DNA of 64,000 nucleotides, taken from NCBI RefSeq assembly GCF_017068395.1, contig NZ_CP070619.1, positions 2,728,001 to 2,792,000 of the forward strand, in the 5' to 3' direction. A model generated the notes under the pieces. That model was not told where the DNA came from, did no database searches, and worked only from the letters and a program-made list of their open reading frames with translations. The translations under genes were made by a program, and so were the position numbers. The stretch is from Rhodococcus pseudokoreensis (lineage in GTDB: Bacteria > Actinomycetota > Actinomycetes > Mycobacteriales > Mycobacteriaceae). Positions 35,422 to 45,454 of the stretch are shown here, in pieces. Each line of letters begins with the position of its first letter. The first letter of the stretch is position 1.

Positions 35422-37005
35422 CTACGGCCGACTGAGGGCGTTCGCGTTGTCGTTCTCCCGCGTCGCGGGACCGCCTGCCGCGCTCTCGAGCATTCCCTCG
35501 AGAACGTTCTTTCCGATCGACGTCTCCGTGGGGAGCGCGATGGGGTACGTGCCGTCGAAGCAGGCCGCGCACAGTCGCGACGCCGGCTGCTCGGTGGCCG
35601 CGATCATGCCGTCGGTGGAGATGTAGCCGAGAGTGTCGGCGCCGATGGAGCGGCGCACCCCTTCGAGCATCTCGTCGAAGCTGCCGGGCTCGCCGCTGCC
35701 GCCCGCACCGTTGGCGATCAACTCGGCCGGGGAGGCGAAGTCGATGCCGTAGAAGCAGGGCCACTTGACCGGCGGCGACGCGATCCGGACGTGGATCTCC
35801 AAGGCGCCGGCCTCGCGGAGCATCCGGATGAGCGCGCGCTGGGTGTTGCCGCGGACGATCGAGTCGTCCACCACCACGAGGCGCTTGCCGCGGATGACTT
35901 CCTTGAGCGGATTGAGTTTGAGGCGGATACCGAGCTGACGGATCGTCTGCGACGGCTGGATGAAGGTGCGGCCCACGTAGGCGTTCTTCATCAGACCCTG
36001 GCCGTACGGAATGCCCGACCCCTGCGCGTACCCGACCGCGGCGGGAGTGCCCGATTCGGGGACCGGGATGACGAGGTCACCCTCGGCGGGGTGCTCGGTG
36101 GCCAGGCGGCGGCCGATCTCGACGCGGGTGGAATGCACCGACCGTCCGCCGATGACGCTGTCCGGACGCGCCAGGTACACGTACTCGAACACGCAGCCCT
36201 TGGGCTCGGGGTTCGCGAAGCGGGAGGAGCGGACGCCGTCGGCGTCGATGGCGAGGAGTTCACCGGGCTCGATGTCGCGGACGAACGACGCGCCCACGAT
36301 GTCGAGTGCGGCCGTCTCGCTGGCCACCACCCAGCCGCGGTCCAGTCGTCCCAGGCACAGGGGACGGATGCCGTGCGGGTCACGCGCCGCGTAGAGCGTG
36401 TGCTCGTCCATGAACGTGAGGCAGAACGCGCCGCGCAGCGTCGGCAGCAGCTTCATGGCTGCCTGCTCGATGGTGCTGTCCGTCGCGGCGTGCGCGAGGA
36501 GGGCGCCGACGACGTCCGAGTCGGACGTGGCACCGCCGGGACGCTTGTCGTTGACGAGGCCCGCCGAACGGGCGCGCTGCGCCAGTTCCGCCGTGTTGAC
36601 GAGGTTGCCGTTGTGACCGAGGGCGATGCCGCTGCCCGCGGCGGTGGTGCGGAAGATCGGCTGCGCGTTCTCCCACGTGGTCGAGCCCGTGGTGGAGTAG
36701 CGACAGTGCCCGACGGCGACGTGACCGGGCATCGCTGCCAGGGTCTGCTCGTCGAACACCTGGCTGACCAACCCGAGGTCCTTGAAGACCAGCACCTGCG
36801 AACCGTCGGCGACGGCGATGCCCGCCGCTTCCTGACCACGGTGCTGCAGAGCATAGAGCCCGTAGTAGGTGAGTTTCGCCACATCCTCTCCCGGCGCCCA
36901 GACGCCGAAGACTCCGCATTCTTCGCGGGGCTCGTTCTCGTCCTCGTCGGACGGGTTCGAAGAGAGAAGATTAGGACTGTGGACCGACAGATCGGCTCTG
37001 GTCAC
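35422..37005 (-). CDS. purF: Amidophosphoribosyltransferase
   Basis: 527-residue enzyme for the first committed step of purine synthesis (PRPP plus glutamine to phosphoribosylamine). A propeptide of 29 residues precedes Cys30 in EECGVFGV, the N-terminal nucleophile exposed by self-cleavage. The phosphoribosyltransferase site is RLVVVDDSIVRGNT. The C-terminal half has the cysteines of the Fe-S-cluster type (CFYGIDF, LCAACF). GTG 37005 is chosen because GGGAG is 7 nt ahead; a TTG 36 nt upstream is the alternative. Confidence 0.95.
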   Translation of the reverse strand: MTRADLSVHSPNLLSSNPSDEDENEPREECGVFGVWAPGEDVAKLTYYGLYALQHRGQEAAGIAVADGSQVLVFKDLGLVSQVFDEQTLAAMPGHVAVGHCRYSTTGSTTWENAQPIFRTTAAGSGIALGHNGNLVNTAELAQRARSAGLVNDKRPGGATSDSDVVGALLAHAATDSTIEQAAMKLLPTLRGAFCLTFMDEHTLYAARDPHGIRPLCLGRLDRGWVVASETAALDIVGASFVRDIEPGELLAIDADGVRSSRFANPEPKGCVFEYVYLARPDSVIGGRSVHSTRVEIGRRLATEHPAEGDLVIPVPESGTPAAVGYAQGSGIPYGQGLMKNAYVGRTFIQPSQTIRQLGIRLKLNPLKEVIRGKRLVVVDDSIVRGNTQRALIRMLREAGALEIHVRIASPPVKWPCFYGIDFASPAELIANGAGGSGEPGSFDEMLEGVRRSIGADTLGYISTDGMIAATEQPASRLCAACFDGTYPIALPTETSIGKNVLEGMLESAAGGPATRENDNANALSRP

Positions 37006-37218
37006 CGGGGTGCTCCCTGGGGATGGGCGTGTGAGGGGCAAGGTCAGTCTACGTGCCCGCCGCCGCGGCTTCGCCCACGGTGCCGTTCCAACCGGCCGGA
37101 CTACCGGACGACGGGCCGAAAACAGATCGGTTCCGGCATCGATCAGCGCCGTCGAGGTGTGATGGGCATCACTTCGCGTGCAGGTCCGATGCCGCGCGGC
37201 GTCGAGGCCGTCGGGTGA

Positions 37219-37605
37219 CTACACGCGCAGCAGCGGCAGCCAGTGCGCGATCTCCCCGGCGCGGCTCCCCGACACCGACACCCCGCCGCCGGAGGTCGCG
37301 CCGTCGAACTCCAGCAGTCCCGTCACCAGCAGCAGCCACGTCCGCGGATCGGTCTCCACGACGTTCGGCGGGGTGCCGCGGGTGTGCCGGGGACCCTCGA
37401 TGCACTGGACCGCGACGAACGGGGGAACCCGCACCTCCACGCTCGAACCGGGTGCCACCTGCTCGAGCGTCCGCGCGCTGAGTCGCACCGCTGCCGCCAG
37501 CTGGGTGCGGGACGGCTTCTCCTCGGTGTCGCCGCGCAGCCACGGGCCGACCTCGAGTACGGCGGCCCTCAGTTCGGCGGGATCTACGGCTCGACGCGAC
37601 GGCAT
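37219..37605 (-). CDS. Sterol carrier (SCP2)-like family protein
   Basis: 128-residue cytoplasmic protein conserved in mycolata (Rv0807 at this place). The C-terminal two-thirds form an SCP2/MDMPI-like fold (VEVRVPPFVAVQCIEG, TDPRTWLLLVTGLLEF, SGSRAGEIAHWLPLLRV). It may bind a hydrophobic ligand; no experimental role is known to me. It is 213 nt upstream of purF on the same strand and only 4 nt after the CPBP gene, suggesting it ends the upstream three-gene run. Confidence 0.75.
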   Translation of the reverse strand: MPSRRAVDPAELRAAVLEVGPWLRGDTEEKPSRTQLAAAVRLSARTLEQVAPGSSVEVRVPPFVAVQCIEGPRHTRGTPPNVVETDPRTWLLLVTGLLEFDGATSGGGVSVSGSRAGEIAHWLPLLRV

Positions 37606-37609
37606 GCGC

Positions 37610-38254
37610 TCAATCTACTGTGCGGGCCCGCGCGACCTCGGCGGCCACCACCCCGCCGACGTTGACCGAAAGATGCAGCAGTGCAGGAGCTACGACGCTG
37701 CCGCTGCGCCGTCGCAACCACTCGAACAGCAGCGCGGAGGAACCGGTGAGCAGCACGCTCGCGGCGATCGGGTCACCGGCGACCCGGGCGGCGCGCACGT
37801 GCCACAACCCGAACGTCACGGCGTGCAGGGCGTATGCGGTGGCAGGCGTCCAGCCCCGGCGCAGCATGGCGGACAGGACGCTGCGGAACAGCAGTTCCTC
37901 GTGCACGACGGTCCCCACCGGGATCCGGAACCCCACCCAGCCGGCGACATCGGTGACGCTGTCGCCTGCTGGAATCCGCCTGCGTGCGGCGGGCACGCTC
38001 AGCGCGACCGCGTATCCGGCGAGCGGGACCACCGACACGACGGCGCCGGACCGCAGCCCGGACCGCACTGCCGACCCGGACAGCCCGAGTTCGTCGACGC
38101 CGTACCCCGCGGCCCGCGCAGCTCCCACGACCGACAGTCCGAGCGCGCCGCCCGCGACGGCCCGCCCGTACGGGCCGAGCCCCGAACCGGGCAGCACCAC
38201 GTTGTTCCACAGCACGGCCGCCGCCGCACCGGCCACGGACGCGAGCCTGCTCAC
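37610..38254 (-). CDS. CPBP-family intramembrane metalloprotease-like protein
   Basis: 214-residue multi-pass membrane protein with the CPBP (Abi, CAAX protease-like) pattern: Glu-Glu-x3-Arg in HEELLFRS (Glu119, Glu120, Arg124), a histidine pair in HAVTFGLWH (His144, His152) and HLSVN (His194, Asn198). These residues form the presumed metal-dependent active site. Substrates are unknown. GTG 38254 overlaps the stop of the alpha/beta hydrolase gene (GTGA), so the two are coupled. Confidence 0.83.
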   Translation of the reverse strand: MSRLASVAGAAAAVLWNNVVLPGSGLGPYGRAVAGGALGLSVVGAARAAGYGVDELGLSGSAVRSGLRSGAVVSVVPLAGYAVALSVPAARRRIPAGDSVTDVAGWVGFRIPVGTVVHEELLFRSVLSAMLRRGWTPATAYALHAVTFGLWHVRAARVAGDPIAASVLLTGSSALLFEWLRRRSGSVVAPALLHLSVNVGGVVAAEVARARTVD

Positions 38255-40020
38255 TTCTCCGGACCCTCCGACCCTGCCAGGGATTCGAGGGTGGACCGGA
38301 CGCGTTCGGTGTCGGCGGGCGTCCACCCCTCGGGCTGCGCGACGGTGATCCAGCCGTCGAGGACGAGGGTCCCGTAATTGTGGCCGTGCCCGTCCGGCAC
38401 CCCGGCGGCATTGGTGAGGTCGGCGGACACCTGCCAGAACGTCACGAACGGAAACCATTTCATCGACGGCGAACGATCGTCACCCGGCGGTTCCTTCAAC
38501 CAGTCGGGCCGGGTGAACGCGAGGTCGGGCGACCACCACACGACGGGATCGGACGGGTGCTGGACGTACAGGATGCGCGGCGACAACCACTCCCCCGGGT
38601 CTTCGACCATGTCGGCGGAGTCGTCGGCGAACCGCACCACCAGGCCCGCCGCGTACTCGGGGTCGACCTCGGGAGTGCCCGGGTCGCGGCGCTGAACCAG
38701 CTGACCCCACAGCCGGTTCGAGTTGGGCGGCCCGACCCACAGCACGCCGTCGACGGTCTGCCGGATGTCGCTCAGTGTGTCGAAGGCGCCCTCCCCGGCC
38801 TGGGTGCCGAGACTTTCGCCGTAGACGAGCAGCTTGGGTCGGGTCGCCTCGGGTTCCTGCAACCACCGTTCGTGCACCCGGTCGATCAGCAGCTTTCCCG
38901 CCTCGGCGGCCTTCTCCCGGTCGGCGAGGAACGAGATCCAACTCGGCAGGAACGAGTACTGGCCGGCGACGAGCGCCGTGTCGCCGTTGTGGACCAACTC
39001 GATCGCCTGCGCCGCAGTGGGATTGACCCAGCCCGTGCCGGTGGTGGGGATGACGACGAGGACCTTGCGGGAGAACGCGCCGGTCCGCTCGAGTTCGTCG
39101 ATGACGATGTCCATGCGTTCGTCGGGGTCCTCGGCGGTCTCGAGTCCGGCGTAGACCCGGATCGGATCCTTGGCCGGGATGCCGTTGGCTGCCGTGAGTT
39201 CGTCGGCATCGAGGCCGCGGGACACGAAGTTCCGGCCCTCGTACCCGAGGGTGTCCCAGGGCGCCAGCGACTCCGGGCTCCCGGACTTCTCCGGGTCGAG
39301 CGGCTGCTCGACGCCGTCGCGAGTGGTCGAATTCTGCAGGCTGAACGCCGCGTTCGTGGCCGCGTAGATGCCGCGCATCAGGACACCGTCGACGAGCAGG
39401 AAGAACAGCACCGTCACGATGAGGATGCCGACGGTGGTGGCCGTCGGGATCGCGAGGTGCCACCGCCGGATGAGTCGTCCCGCGATCCACCGCACCAGTT
39501 CACGCGCCAGCCGCCACGCCGAGATGATCGCCGCACCCACGAGCAGGCTCAGGCCACCGGTGCGGATGTAGCCCGTGGTGGTGGTGCCCTCCGCCCCCAT
39601 CAGCGCGGCGAGTTCACGCTGCCACGCCGCGGAGTACGCGAGCATCACGAGACTCACCGACACGCACGTCACCGTCACGAGTACGCGCAGGCCCGTGGAC
39701 CACGGCTCCGGCAGCGGCCACCACGACCGATTCTTCAGGACGTAGCGGCGGACCAGCCAGCCGATCGCCGTGCCCACCGCGTAACCGATCGCGGCATTGA
39801 TGCCGCCGATCAGCCCCTGGAACAGCCAGTCGCGGGGCAGCAGCGACGGCGTCAGCGACCAGCAGAAGAACAGCGTCGCGAACGCGATGCCGGTGAAGTC
39901 GAGGCGAAGGAAACGCCAGGTCCGATCGAGTCGGGGACCGTGGAGGAGTGCAGGATCGACTAGCCGCGAGAGTTCCCGCGGCCCCCTGTCAACCCTCTCC
40001 AACGCCCCCGATTCGACCAT
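38251..40020 (-). CDS. Membrane-anchored alpha/beta hydrolase
   Basis: 589-residue protein. The N-terminal third carries about five or six membrane helices (from residue 45 to 225, with SLTPSLLPRDWLFQG typical of the family). The C-terminal part (about 290-580) is an alpha/beta hydrolase of the Abhydrolase_9 kind with the nucleophile motif YGESLGT. It resembles actinobacterial proteins annotated as alpha/beta-hydrolase of unknown substrate. The active domain probably faces outside. ATG 40020 lies 4 nt from the purL stop, on the same strand as purL. Confidence 0.85.
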   Translation of the reverse strand: MVESGALERVDRGPRELSRLVDPALLHGPRLDRTWRFLRLDFTGIAFATLFFCWSLTPSLLPRDWLFQGLIGGINAAIGYAVGTAIGWLVRRYVLKNRSWWPLPEPWSTGLRVLVTVTCVSVSLVMLAYSAAWQRELAALMGAEGTTTTGYIRTGGLSLLVGAAIISAWRLARELVRWIAGRLIRRWHLAIPTATTVGILIVTVLFFLLVDGVLMRGIYAATNAAFSLQNSTTRDGVEQPLDPEKSGSPESLAPWDTLGYEGRNFVSRGLDADELTAANGIPAKDPIRVYAGLETAEDPDERMDIVIDELERTGAFSRKVLVVIPTTGTGWVNPTAAQAIELVHNGDTALVAGQYSFLPSWISFLADREKAAEAGKLLIDRVHERWLQEPEATRPKLLVYGESLGTQAGEGAFDTLSDIRQTVDGVLWVGPPNSNRLWGQLVQRRDPGTPEVDPEYAAGLVVRFADDSADMVEDPGEWLSPRILYVQHPSDPVVWWSPDLAFTRPDWLKEPPGDDRSPSMKWFPFVTFWQVSADLTNAAGVPDGHGHNYGTLVLDGWITVAQPEGWTPADTERVRSTLESLAGSEGPEK

Positions 40021-40023
40021 TCA

Positions 40024-42309
40024 TCACCCGAACAATGCCGGCAGAGTTCCCTCGAACGTCGTGCGCAGTTCGGCGAGCGAGACCGAGAACTGGCCCTGGA
40101 CCTCGACGGAATCGGAGCCCTCGTCGACCACACCGATGCGCACCCACGGGAGGTTACGGGCCGTGCACATACCCGTAAAGCGAGTTTCCTCGGTGCGCGG
40201 GACCGCGACGAGCACCCGGCCCGAAGACTCCGAGAACAGGGTGACGAACGGATCTGCGTCGTCGGGAAGCAGGATGCGGCAGCCCGTCTCCCCGGCCAGC
40301 GCGGCCTCGACGACGGCCTGCGCGAGGCCACCCTCGGACAGGTCGTGCGCCGCGGACACCAGTCCGTCGCGGGAGGCCGCGAGGAGGATGTCGGCCAGCA
40401 ACTGCTCCCGGTCGAGGTCGACCTTCGGCGGCACGCCGCCGAGGTGGCCGTGCTCGACCTGCGACCAGATGGACCCGTCGAACTCGTCGCGGGTGTCGCC
40501 GAGCAGGATCAGCGTCTCGCCCGGTTCCAGTCCGAGACCGGTGGGGATGCGGCGGTGCACGTCGTCGATGACGCCGAGCACGGCCACCACCGGGGTGGGC
40601 AGGATCGCGGTGGAACCGGTCTGGTTGTAGAAGCTGACGTTGCCGCCGGTGACGGGGATGCCGAGCTTCGCGCAGCCGTCCGCCAGACCGCGGACGGCCT
40701 GCTGGAACTGCCACATGACGCCCGGGTCCTCGGGGGATCCGAAGTTCAGGCAGTTGCTGACGGCTTTGGGGGTGGCGCCGGTGACGGCGACGTTGCGGAA
40801 TGCCTCGGCGAGTGCGAGCTGCGCACCGGTGTACGGGTCGAGCGAGGTGTAGCGGCCGGACGCGTCGGTGGCGAGCGCGATGCCGCGGCCCGTCTTCTCG
40901 TCGACGCGGATCACACCGGAGTCGGCGTTCTCGGCGAGGACGGTGTTGCCGCGCACGTAGCGGTCGTACTGCTCGGTGATCCACTTGCGGCTGCACAGCG
41001 CCGGGGACGCGAGCATCTTCAGCAGCGTCGCCTTCAGTTCGTCGGCGGACTCCGGGCGCTTCAGGCCGGCGGTGGTGTTCGCGACCAGGGCGTCCTGGCT
41101 CGCGGGACGCTGCACGGGGCGCTCGTACACGGGGCCCTCGTGGGCGACGGTGCGCGGCGGCACGTCGACGACGGTCTCGCCGTGCCAGGAGATGGTGAGC
41201 CGGTCGCCGTCGGTGACCTCACCGATGTCGGTGGCGAGGACGTCCCACTTCTTGCAGACCTCCATGAACGCGTCGACGTTCTCGGGGGTGACGACCGCGC
41301 ACATGCGTTCCTGCGACTCGCTGGACAGCACCTCGGCGGCGGTCATGCCGGTGGCCCGCATCGGGACCTGCTCGAGGTTGATGTGCATGCCGCCGTCGCC
41401 GGCCGCGGCCAGCTCGGACGTGGCGCAGGACAGCCCGGCGCCGCCGAGGTCCTGAATGCCGACCACGAGCTTCGCGGCGTACAGCTCGAGACAGCACTCG
41501 ATGAGCACCTTCTCGGTGAACGGGTCACCCACCTGCACGGCAGGCAGCTTCTTCCGGCCGGTACCACTTTCGTCGCCGTCGAACGTCTCCGACGCCAGCA
41601 CGGACACGCCGCCGATGCCGTCGAGGCCGGTGCGCGCACCGAACAGGATGATCTTGTTGCCGGCGCCGGACGCGAACGCGAGGTGCAGGTCCTCGACGCG
41701 CATCGTGCCGGCGCACAGGGCGTTGACCAGGGGGTTACCGGCGTACGACTCGTCGAACACGGTCTCGCCCCCGATGTTGGGGAGGCCGAGCGAGTTGCCG
41801 TAGCCGCCGACACCGCGCACGACACCGTCGACGACGCGACGGGTGTCGGGGGCGTCCGCAGCACCGAAACGCAGCTGGTCCATCACGGCGATGGGCCGCG
41901 CGCCCATGGCCATGATGTCGCGGACGATGCCACCGACGCCGGTGGCCGCGCCCTGGTAGGGCTCCACGTAGGAGGGGTGGTTGTGGCTCTCGACCTTGAA
42001 CGTGACCGCCCAACCGTCGCCGATGTCGACGACGCCGGCGTTCTCGCCGATGCCCGCGAGCATCGAGGACCGCATCTCGTCGGTCGTGGTCTCACCGAAG
42101 TACTTCAGGTGCACCTTGGACGACTTGTAGGAGCAGTGCTCACTCCACATCACCGAGTACATCGCGAGCTCGGCCTCGGTGGGGCGCCGGCCCAGGATCT
42201 CCTTGATGCGGGCGTACTCGTCGTCCTTGAGACCCAGCTCCTTGAAAGGCTGTGCGACGTCGGGGGTCGCGGTGGCGGCGGTGACGGTATCGACCGGGTG
42301 TGCTGACAC
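40024..42309 (-). CDS. purL: Phosphoribosylformylglycinamidine synthase subunit PurL
   Basis: 761-residue small-type PurL, the synthetase subunit of FGAM synthase (step 4 of purine synthesis), which works with PurQ (glutaminase) and PurS, both encoded at 49058-49971. Landmarks: [53 protein letters not shown] and the second half's [20 protein letters not shown] block. The GTG start 42309 follows a 143-nt leader that contains a TAGACT -10-like box (minus strand 42399-42404) and a duplicated GCAAGCCGGG, and no gene. Confidence 0.96.
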   Translation of the reverse strand: MSAHPVDTVTAATATPDVAQPFKELGLKDDEYARIKEILGRRPTEAELAMYSVMWSEHCSYKSSKVHLKYFGETTTDEMRSSMLAGIGENAGVVDIGDGWAVTFKVESHNHPSYVEPYQGAATGVGGIVRDIMAMGARPIAVMDQLRFGAADAPDTRRVVDGVVRGVGGYGNSLGLPNIGGETVFDESYAGNPLVNALCAGTMRVEDLHLAFASGAGNKIILFGARTGLDGIGGVSVLASETFDGDESGTGRKKLPAVQVGDPFTEKVLIECCLELYAAKLVVGIQDLGGAGLSCATSELAAAGDGGMHINLEQVPMRATGMTAAEVLSSESQERMCAVVTPENVDAFMEVCKKWDVLATDIGEVTDGDRLTISWHGETVVDVPPRTVAHEGPVYERPVQRPASQDALVANTTAGLKRPESADELKATLLKMLASPALCSRKWITEQYDRYVRGNTVLAENADSGVIRVDEKTGRGIALATDASGRYTSLDPYTGAQLALAEAFRNVAVTGATPKAVSNCLNFGSPEDPGVMWQFQQAVRGLADGCAKLGIPVTGGNVSFYNQTGSTAILPTPVVAVLGVIDDVHRRIPTGLGLEPGETLILLGDTRDEFDGSIWSQVEHGHLGGVPPKVDLDREQLLADILLAASRDGLVSAAHDLSEGGLAQAVVEAALAGETGCRILLPDDADPFVTLFSESSGRVLVAVPRTEETRFTGMCTARNLPWVRIGVVDEGSDSVEVQGQFSVSLAELRTTFEGTLPALFG

Positions 42310-42452
42310 TGGAGGTGGGGTCCCTTCCCTACGGGAGTCAAGAGAGGCAAGCCGGGAGTCACGGTCGGCGCAAGCCGGGTGGCGACGAGCCGTACGTCAG
42401 TCTATCCGGCGGCTCGTTCCGGCACCGACCTGGCGCTCCTCGCCCCTCCCCG

Positions 42453-43736
42453 TCACGCCGTCGGTGTGAGGAAGGCCGCAAGAGCGTCGGAATAGGCACG
42501 CACGTCACGAGCGCCCATCAGCTCCCGAGAGGAATGCATTCCGAGCTGCGCGGCGCCGACGTCGACGGTGCTCAGCCCCGTCCTGGACGCGGTGATCGGG
42601 CCGATGGTCGAACCGCACGGCAGATCGGCCCGGTGCACGTACCGCTGCAGCGGCACACCGGCCTGATCGCAGGCGAGCGCGAACGCACCGGCCCCGGCCG
42701 CGTCGGTGGCGTAGCGCAGGTTCTGGTTGACCTTGAGCACCGGTCCCCCGTTGACGGCGATGTGGTGGGCGGGCTCGTGCCGGTCCGGGTAGTTGGGGTG
42801 GGTCGCGTGCGCCATGTCCCCGGACGCGCAGATCGACCCCGCCATCGTCTGCAGGAATTCTTCGCGACCACCTCCGCGACCGAGGACGATGCGCTCGAGG
42901 ACGGTGCTCAGCAGATCGGAGAATGCGCCCCGATCGGACATGCTCCCCACCTCCTCGTGGTCGAACAGCGCGAGCACCGGCACCTGATCCCCGGGACGTT
43001 CGGCCGCCGACAGCAGCGCCTGGGTGCCCGCGTAGCAAGTGCCCTGGTTGTCGAGCCGCGGCGCGCTGACGAGGTCCTGTTCGGTTCCGACCAGGGCGCT
43101 GGGCGCGAGATCGTGGGTCATCAGTTCCCACCCGAGCACCGCGTCGGCGGGCACCTCCGCCCGCTCGGCGACGAAGTCGATGAACGACCGGCGTTCGGTG
43201 CCCACACCCCACACCCCGTTGAGGTGACGCTGTGGGTCGAGGTGCACGCCCTTGCGGTCCTCGGACAGGTGGATCGCCAGTTGCGGGACGCGCAGGATCG
43301 GGTCGTCGACGCGGACGAGCTTCTCCTCCACCGTGTTGCCCGCCCGCACGCTCAGCCGACCGGAGATGCCCAGGTCGCGGTCGAGCCACGAGTTGAGCCA
43401 CGCGCCGCCGTACGGTTCGAGACCCACCAGCTGCCACCCCGCCGACGAGAGGTCGGGGTGCTGCTTGACGCGCAGGTTCGGGCTGTCGGTGTGCCCGCCG
43501 ACGATGCGGAACGGCGCCGTCCGGCCCACCCCCTCGGTGCTCCATGCGATGAGGGATCCACCGCGCACCAGGAAGTACCGGCCGGGCTCGCCGGGCCACG
43601 AGTCGGTCTCGTGCAACTCGGTGAAACCGTTGCCGGTCAGCAACATCGACACCGTCGCGCACACATGGAACGGCGACGGTGAGGCATCGACGAAGGTGCA
43701 GAGTCCCTGGGCGTCGGCCCACGTGGTGGAAGGCAT
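42453..43736 (-). CDS. apeB: M18 family aminopeptidase
   Basis: 427-residue zinc aminopeptidase of the M18 (aspartyl aminopeptidase) family that trims N-terminal residues from peptides. Metal-binding segments: [12 protein letters not shown] (His/Asp), [15 protein letters not shown] (catalytic Glu, metal Glu), [12 protein letters not shown] and the C-terminal LGMHSSRE. Length fits DNPEP-like bacterial enzymes. ATG 43736 is chosen because relatives begin close to this point; an ATG 12 nt upstream is also possible. It corresponds to the gene next to a glyoxalase-like gene in M. tuberculosis (Rv0800/Rv0801). Confidence 0.92.
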   Translation of the reverse strand: MPSTTWADAQGLCTFVDASPSPFHVCATVSMLLTGNGFTELHETDSWPGEPGRYFLVRGGSLIAWSTEGVGRTAPFRIVGGHTDSPNLRVKQHPDLSSAGWQLVGLEPYGGAWLNSWLDRDLGISGRLSVRAGNTVEEKLVRVDDPILRVPQLAIHLSEDRKGVHLDPQRHLNGVWGVGTERRSFIDFVAERAEVPADAVLGWELMTHDLAPSALVGTEQDLVSAPRLDNQGTCYAGTQALLSAAERPGDQVPVLALFDHEEVGSMSDRGAFSDLLSTVLERIVLGRGGGREEFLQTMAGSICASGDMAHATHPNYPDRHEPAHHIAVNGGPVLKVNQNLRYATDAAGAGAFALACDQAGVPLQRYVHRADLPCGSTIGPITASRTGLSTVDVGAAQLGMHSSRELMGARDVRAYSDALAAFLTPTA

Positions 43737-43761
43737 GGGGTCAATCATGCAGGACCCGCTG

Positions 43762-44115
43762 TCACGGGTGGGGATCCGAGACGCAGAACTGGTTGCCGTC
43801 GGGATCGGCGAGCGTGACCCATCGGAAACCGCCCATCTCGTGCTGCGCGACCTCCGTCGCGCCGTCGGCACTCAGCCTGCCGATCTCGCCGTCGAGGTCC
43901 TCGGACGCCAGGTCGAGGTGGATGCGGTTCTTCCCCGGAGTGGGATCGTCGACCTTCTGGAACGCCAGCTTCTGGGCGGAATCCGGGAGGGCGACGACGT
44001 AGAACCAGCCGTCGTTCTCCTGCTCGATCGTGCCCGCCGTCTGCTTCGCCCACCACTTCGCGAGCGGCCCCGGGTCGGTGGTGTCGAACGTGATCATGCC
44101 GAGTGTGAGTGCCAT
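43762..44115 (-). CDS. VOC (glyoxalase/bleomycin-resistance) family protein
   Basis: 117-residue single VOC domain with the paired beta-alpha-beta-beta-beta modules. The second half reads [18 protein letters not shown] and ends in [16 protein letters not shown]. The metal-ligand candidates are the His in IHLDL and a late Glu/Asp. The substrate is unknown; such proteins serve as lyases, dioxygenases or antibiotic-binding proteins. ATG 44115 has a TACTCT -10-like box 6 nt ahead, possibly leaderless. It ends 26 nt before the aminopeptidase. Confidence 0.82.
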   Translation of the reverse strand: MALTLGMITFDTTDPGPLAKWWAKQTAGTIEQENDGWFYVVALPDSAQKLAFQKVDDPTPGKNRIHLDLASEDLDGEIGRLSADGATEVAQHEMGGFRWVTLADPDGNQFCVSDPHP

Positions 44116-44155
44116 GCCCGCAGAGTAGACGTGACCACCGACACGGTTCGCGGCT

Positions 44156-45361
44156 TCACAGGAACTCCTCGACGACCCGGACGGCGGCGTCCACTCCACC
44201 GGCAGAACGCAACTCGGCGGCGAGCTCCGCGCTGCGGCGACGGACCGGCTCGGCGTCGACCCGGGTGAGCGCGTCCCGCAATCCGGCCGCGGACACCTCC
44301 GAACTGTCCACGCGCACCGCCACTCCCGCGGCGACGAGCGCGTCGGCGTTCTCGAACTGGTCGGTGGCCTGCGGCGCGGCGATCATCGGGGTCCCCGTGA
44401 ACATGCCCTCGCTGGACCCGCCCATGCCGGCGTGGGTGAGGAACGCGTCGGCCTGCCCCAGGATGTCGAACTGCGGCACCCAGCGGTGGACCTCGACGTT
44501 GCCGGGCACGGTGCCGAGTTCGCCGACGTCGACGTGCTGCCCGATCTGCAGGACGACGTGCCAGCCGTCGAGGTCGCCGAACGCCTCGATGCAGCGGCGG
44601 TAGAAGTCGGCGTGATCGGTGAACGCGGTGCCGAGCGAGACGAGCAGCACCTTGCCCGCGCCCGCCGGGCGCTCCCACCGGCCGTCGGCGGACCGCCGGG
44701 TGGGCAGCGCCGGTCCGACGAACGTGTAGACGTCCTCGTTCACGCGGTCGGCGTTGGGCTGCATCGATTTCGCGATCAGCACCACCGCCCGGGCCGGGCG
44801 CCCGTAGAACTCGTCCGGGTCGGTCTCGACCCCGTTGTCCCGCAGCAGTTTCCCCTGCCGTTCGTACAGTGCGGCACCGCGCGGGTCGGCGCGCATGGTG
44901 TCCACGAACGATTTCATGTCGTCCTCGTAGCCCTCCCAGGCCACATACGTCGGCGACAGTTGCACGATCGGCACGCCCCATTCCTCGGCGAGGACGCGGG
45001 CGGGACCTCCCGCGATGTCGTAGAGGAACAGGTCGGGGCGGTCGTGCTCGTACAGCCTCCGCAGTTGCGGCAGCATCGACTCGTACTCGGCCTGGAACAG
45101 GGTGAGGTGATCGATGGTGTCGCCGTCCCAGGACTTCCCGGACTCGTCCGCCGCGCCCGCGGTGTTCACGCGCGGCAACGTCGAGGCGTACTCCTTGAAT
45201 TCCGCCCCGGTGCTCTCGACGACGTCCCTCACGGCGGCGTCGTTGGCGTACGTCACGCGATGCCCGCGTGCAACGAGTTCTCGGAGAATCTCCAGGCTGG
45301 GGTTGACGTGCCCGGGCGCCGGGATGCTGACCATGGCGATGTGTGAGCGGGTCATCTTCAT
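44156..45361 (-). CDS. MGT/UGT-type glycosyltransferase (GT-B)
   Basis: 401-residue glycosyltransferase of the macrolide glycosyltransferase kind. The N-terminal acceptor half opens IAMVSIPAPGHVNPSLEILRELVARGH. The C-terminal donor half has the family signature HRWVPQFDILGQADAFLTHAGMGGSSEGMFTGTPMIAAP in part, with the conserved Asp-Gln pair in ATDQFENA. It likely transfers a sugar from UDP-sugar to a small hydrophobic acceptor, either for detoxification or for a natural product; no biosynthetic cluster surrounds it. It is divergent from a TetR gene, with two dyads between. Confidence 0.88.
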   Translation of the reverse strand: MKMTRSHIAMVSIPAPGHVNPSLEILRELVARGHRVTYANDAAVRDVVESTGAEFKEYASTLPRVNTAGAADESGKSWDGDTIDHLTLFQAEYESMLPQLRRLYEHDRPDLFLYDIAGGPARVLAEEWGVPIVQLSPTYVAWEGYEDDMKSFVDTMRADPRGAALYERQGKLLRDNGVETDPDEFYGRPARAVVLIAKSMQPNADRVNEDVYTFVGPALPTRRSADGRWERPAGAGKVLLVSLGTAFTDHADFYRRCIEAFGDLDGWHVVLQIGQHVDVGELGTVPGNVEVHRWVPQFDILGQADAFLTHAGMGGSSEGMFTGTPMIAAPQATDQFENADALVAAGVAVRVDSSEVSAAGLRDALTRVDAEPVRRRSAELAAELRSAGGVDAAVRVVEEFL

Positions 45362-45367
45362 CCTTTC

Positions 45368-45387
45368 GAGACGGAACGGTCCGTCTC
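45368..45387. promoter_or_regulatory. TetR operator next to the glycosyltransferase
   Basis: GAGACGGA (45368-45375) and TCCGTCTC (45380-45387) form an 8-bp dyad with a 4-bp centre, 7 bp upstream of the glycosyltransferase ATG. A binder here would block its translation start region or promoter. Confidence 0.6.
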
Positions 45388-45420
45388 GCTACATGGTGAC
45401 ATCGGGCCGCAGGCGAGTCA

Positions 45421-45438
45421 AGACGATACGTCTCGTCT
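45421..45438. promoter_or_regulatory. Second TetR operator, next to the regulator gene
   Basis: AGACGA (45421-45426) and TCGTCT (45433-45438) repeat the AGACG/CGTCT half-sites of the first operator. It covers the -35 region of the TetR gene, so it fits autorepression. Confidence 0.55.
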
Positions 45439-45442
45439 GATC

Positions 45443-45448
45443 TAGGAT
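45443..45448 (+). promoter_or_regulatory. -10 box of a probable leaderless TetR transcript
   Basis: TAGGAT ends 6 nt before ATG 45455, and no ribosome site is present. The operator at 45421-45438 lies just upstream. Confidence 0.5.
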
Positions 45449-45454
45449 CCGTTC

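Noticed and set aside
40345..42306. A 653-codon plus-strand frame
   Set aside because: It is the antisense frame of purL.
42310..42452. A purine riboswitch in the purL leader
   Set aside because: I see a duplicated GCAAGCCGGG and a -10-like box but no purine riboswitch loops. Actinobacterial purL is not known to use one.
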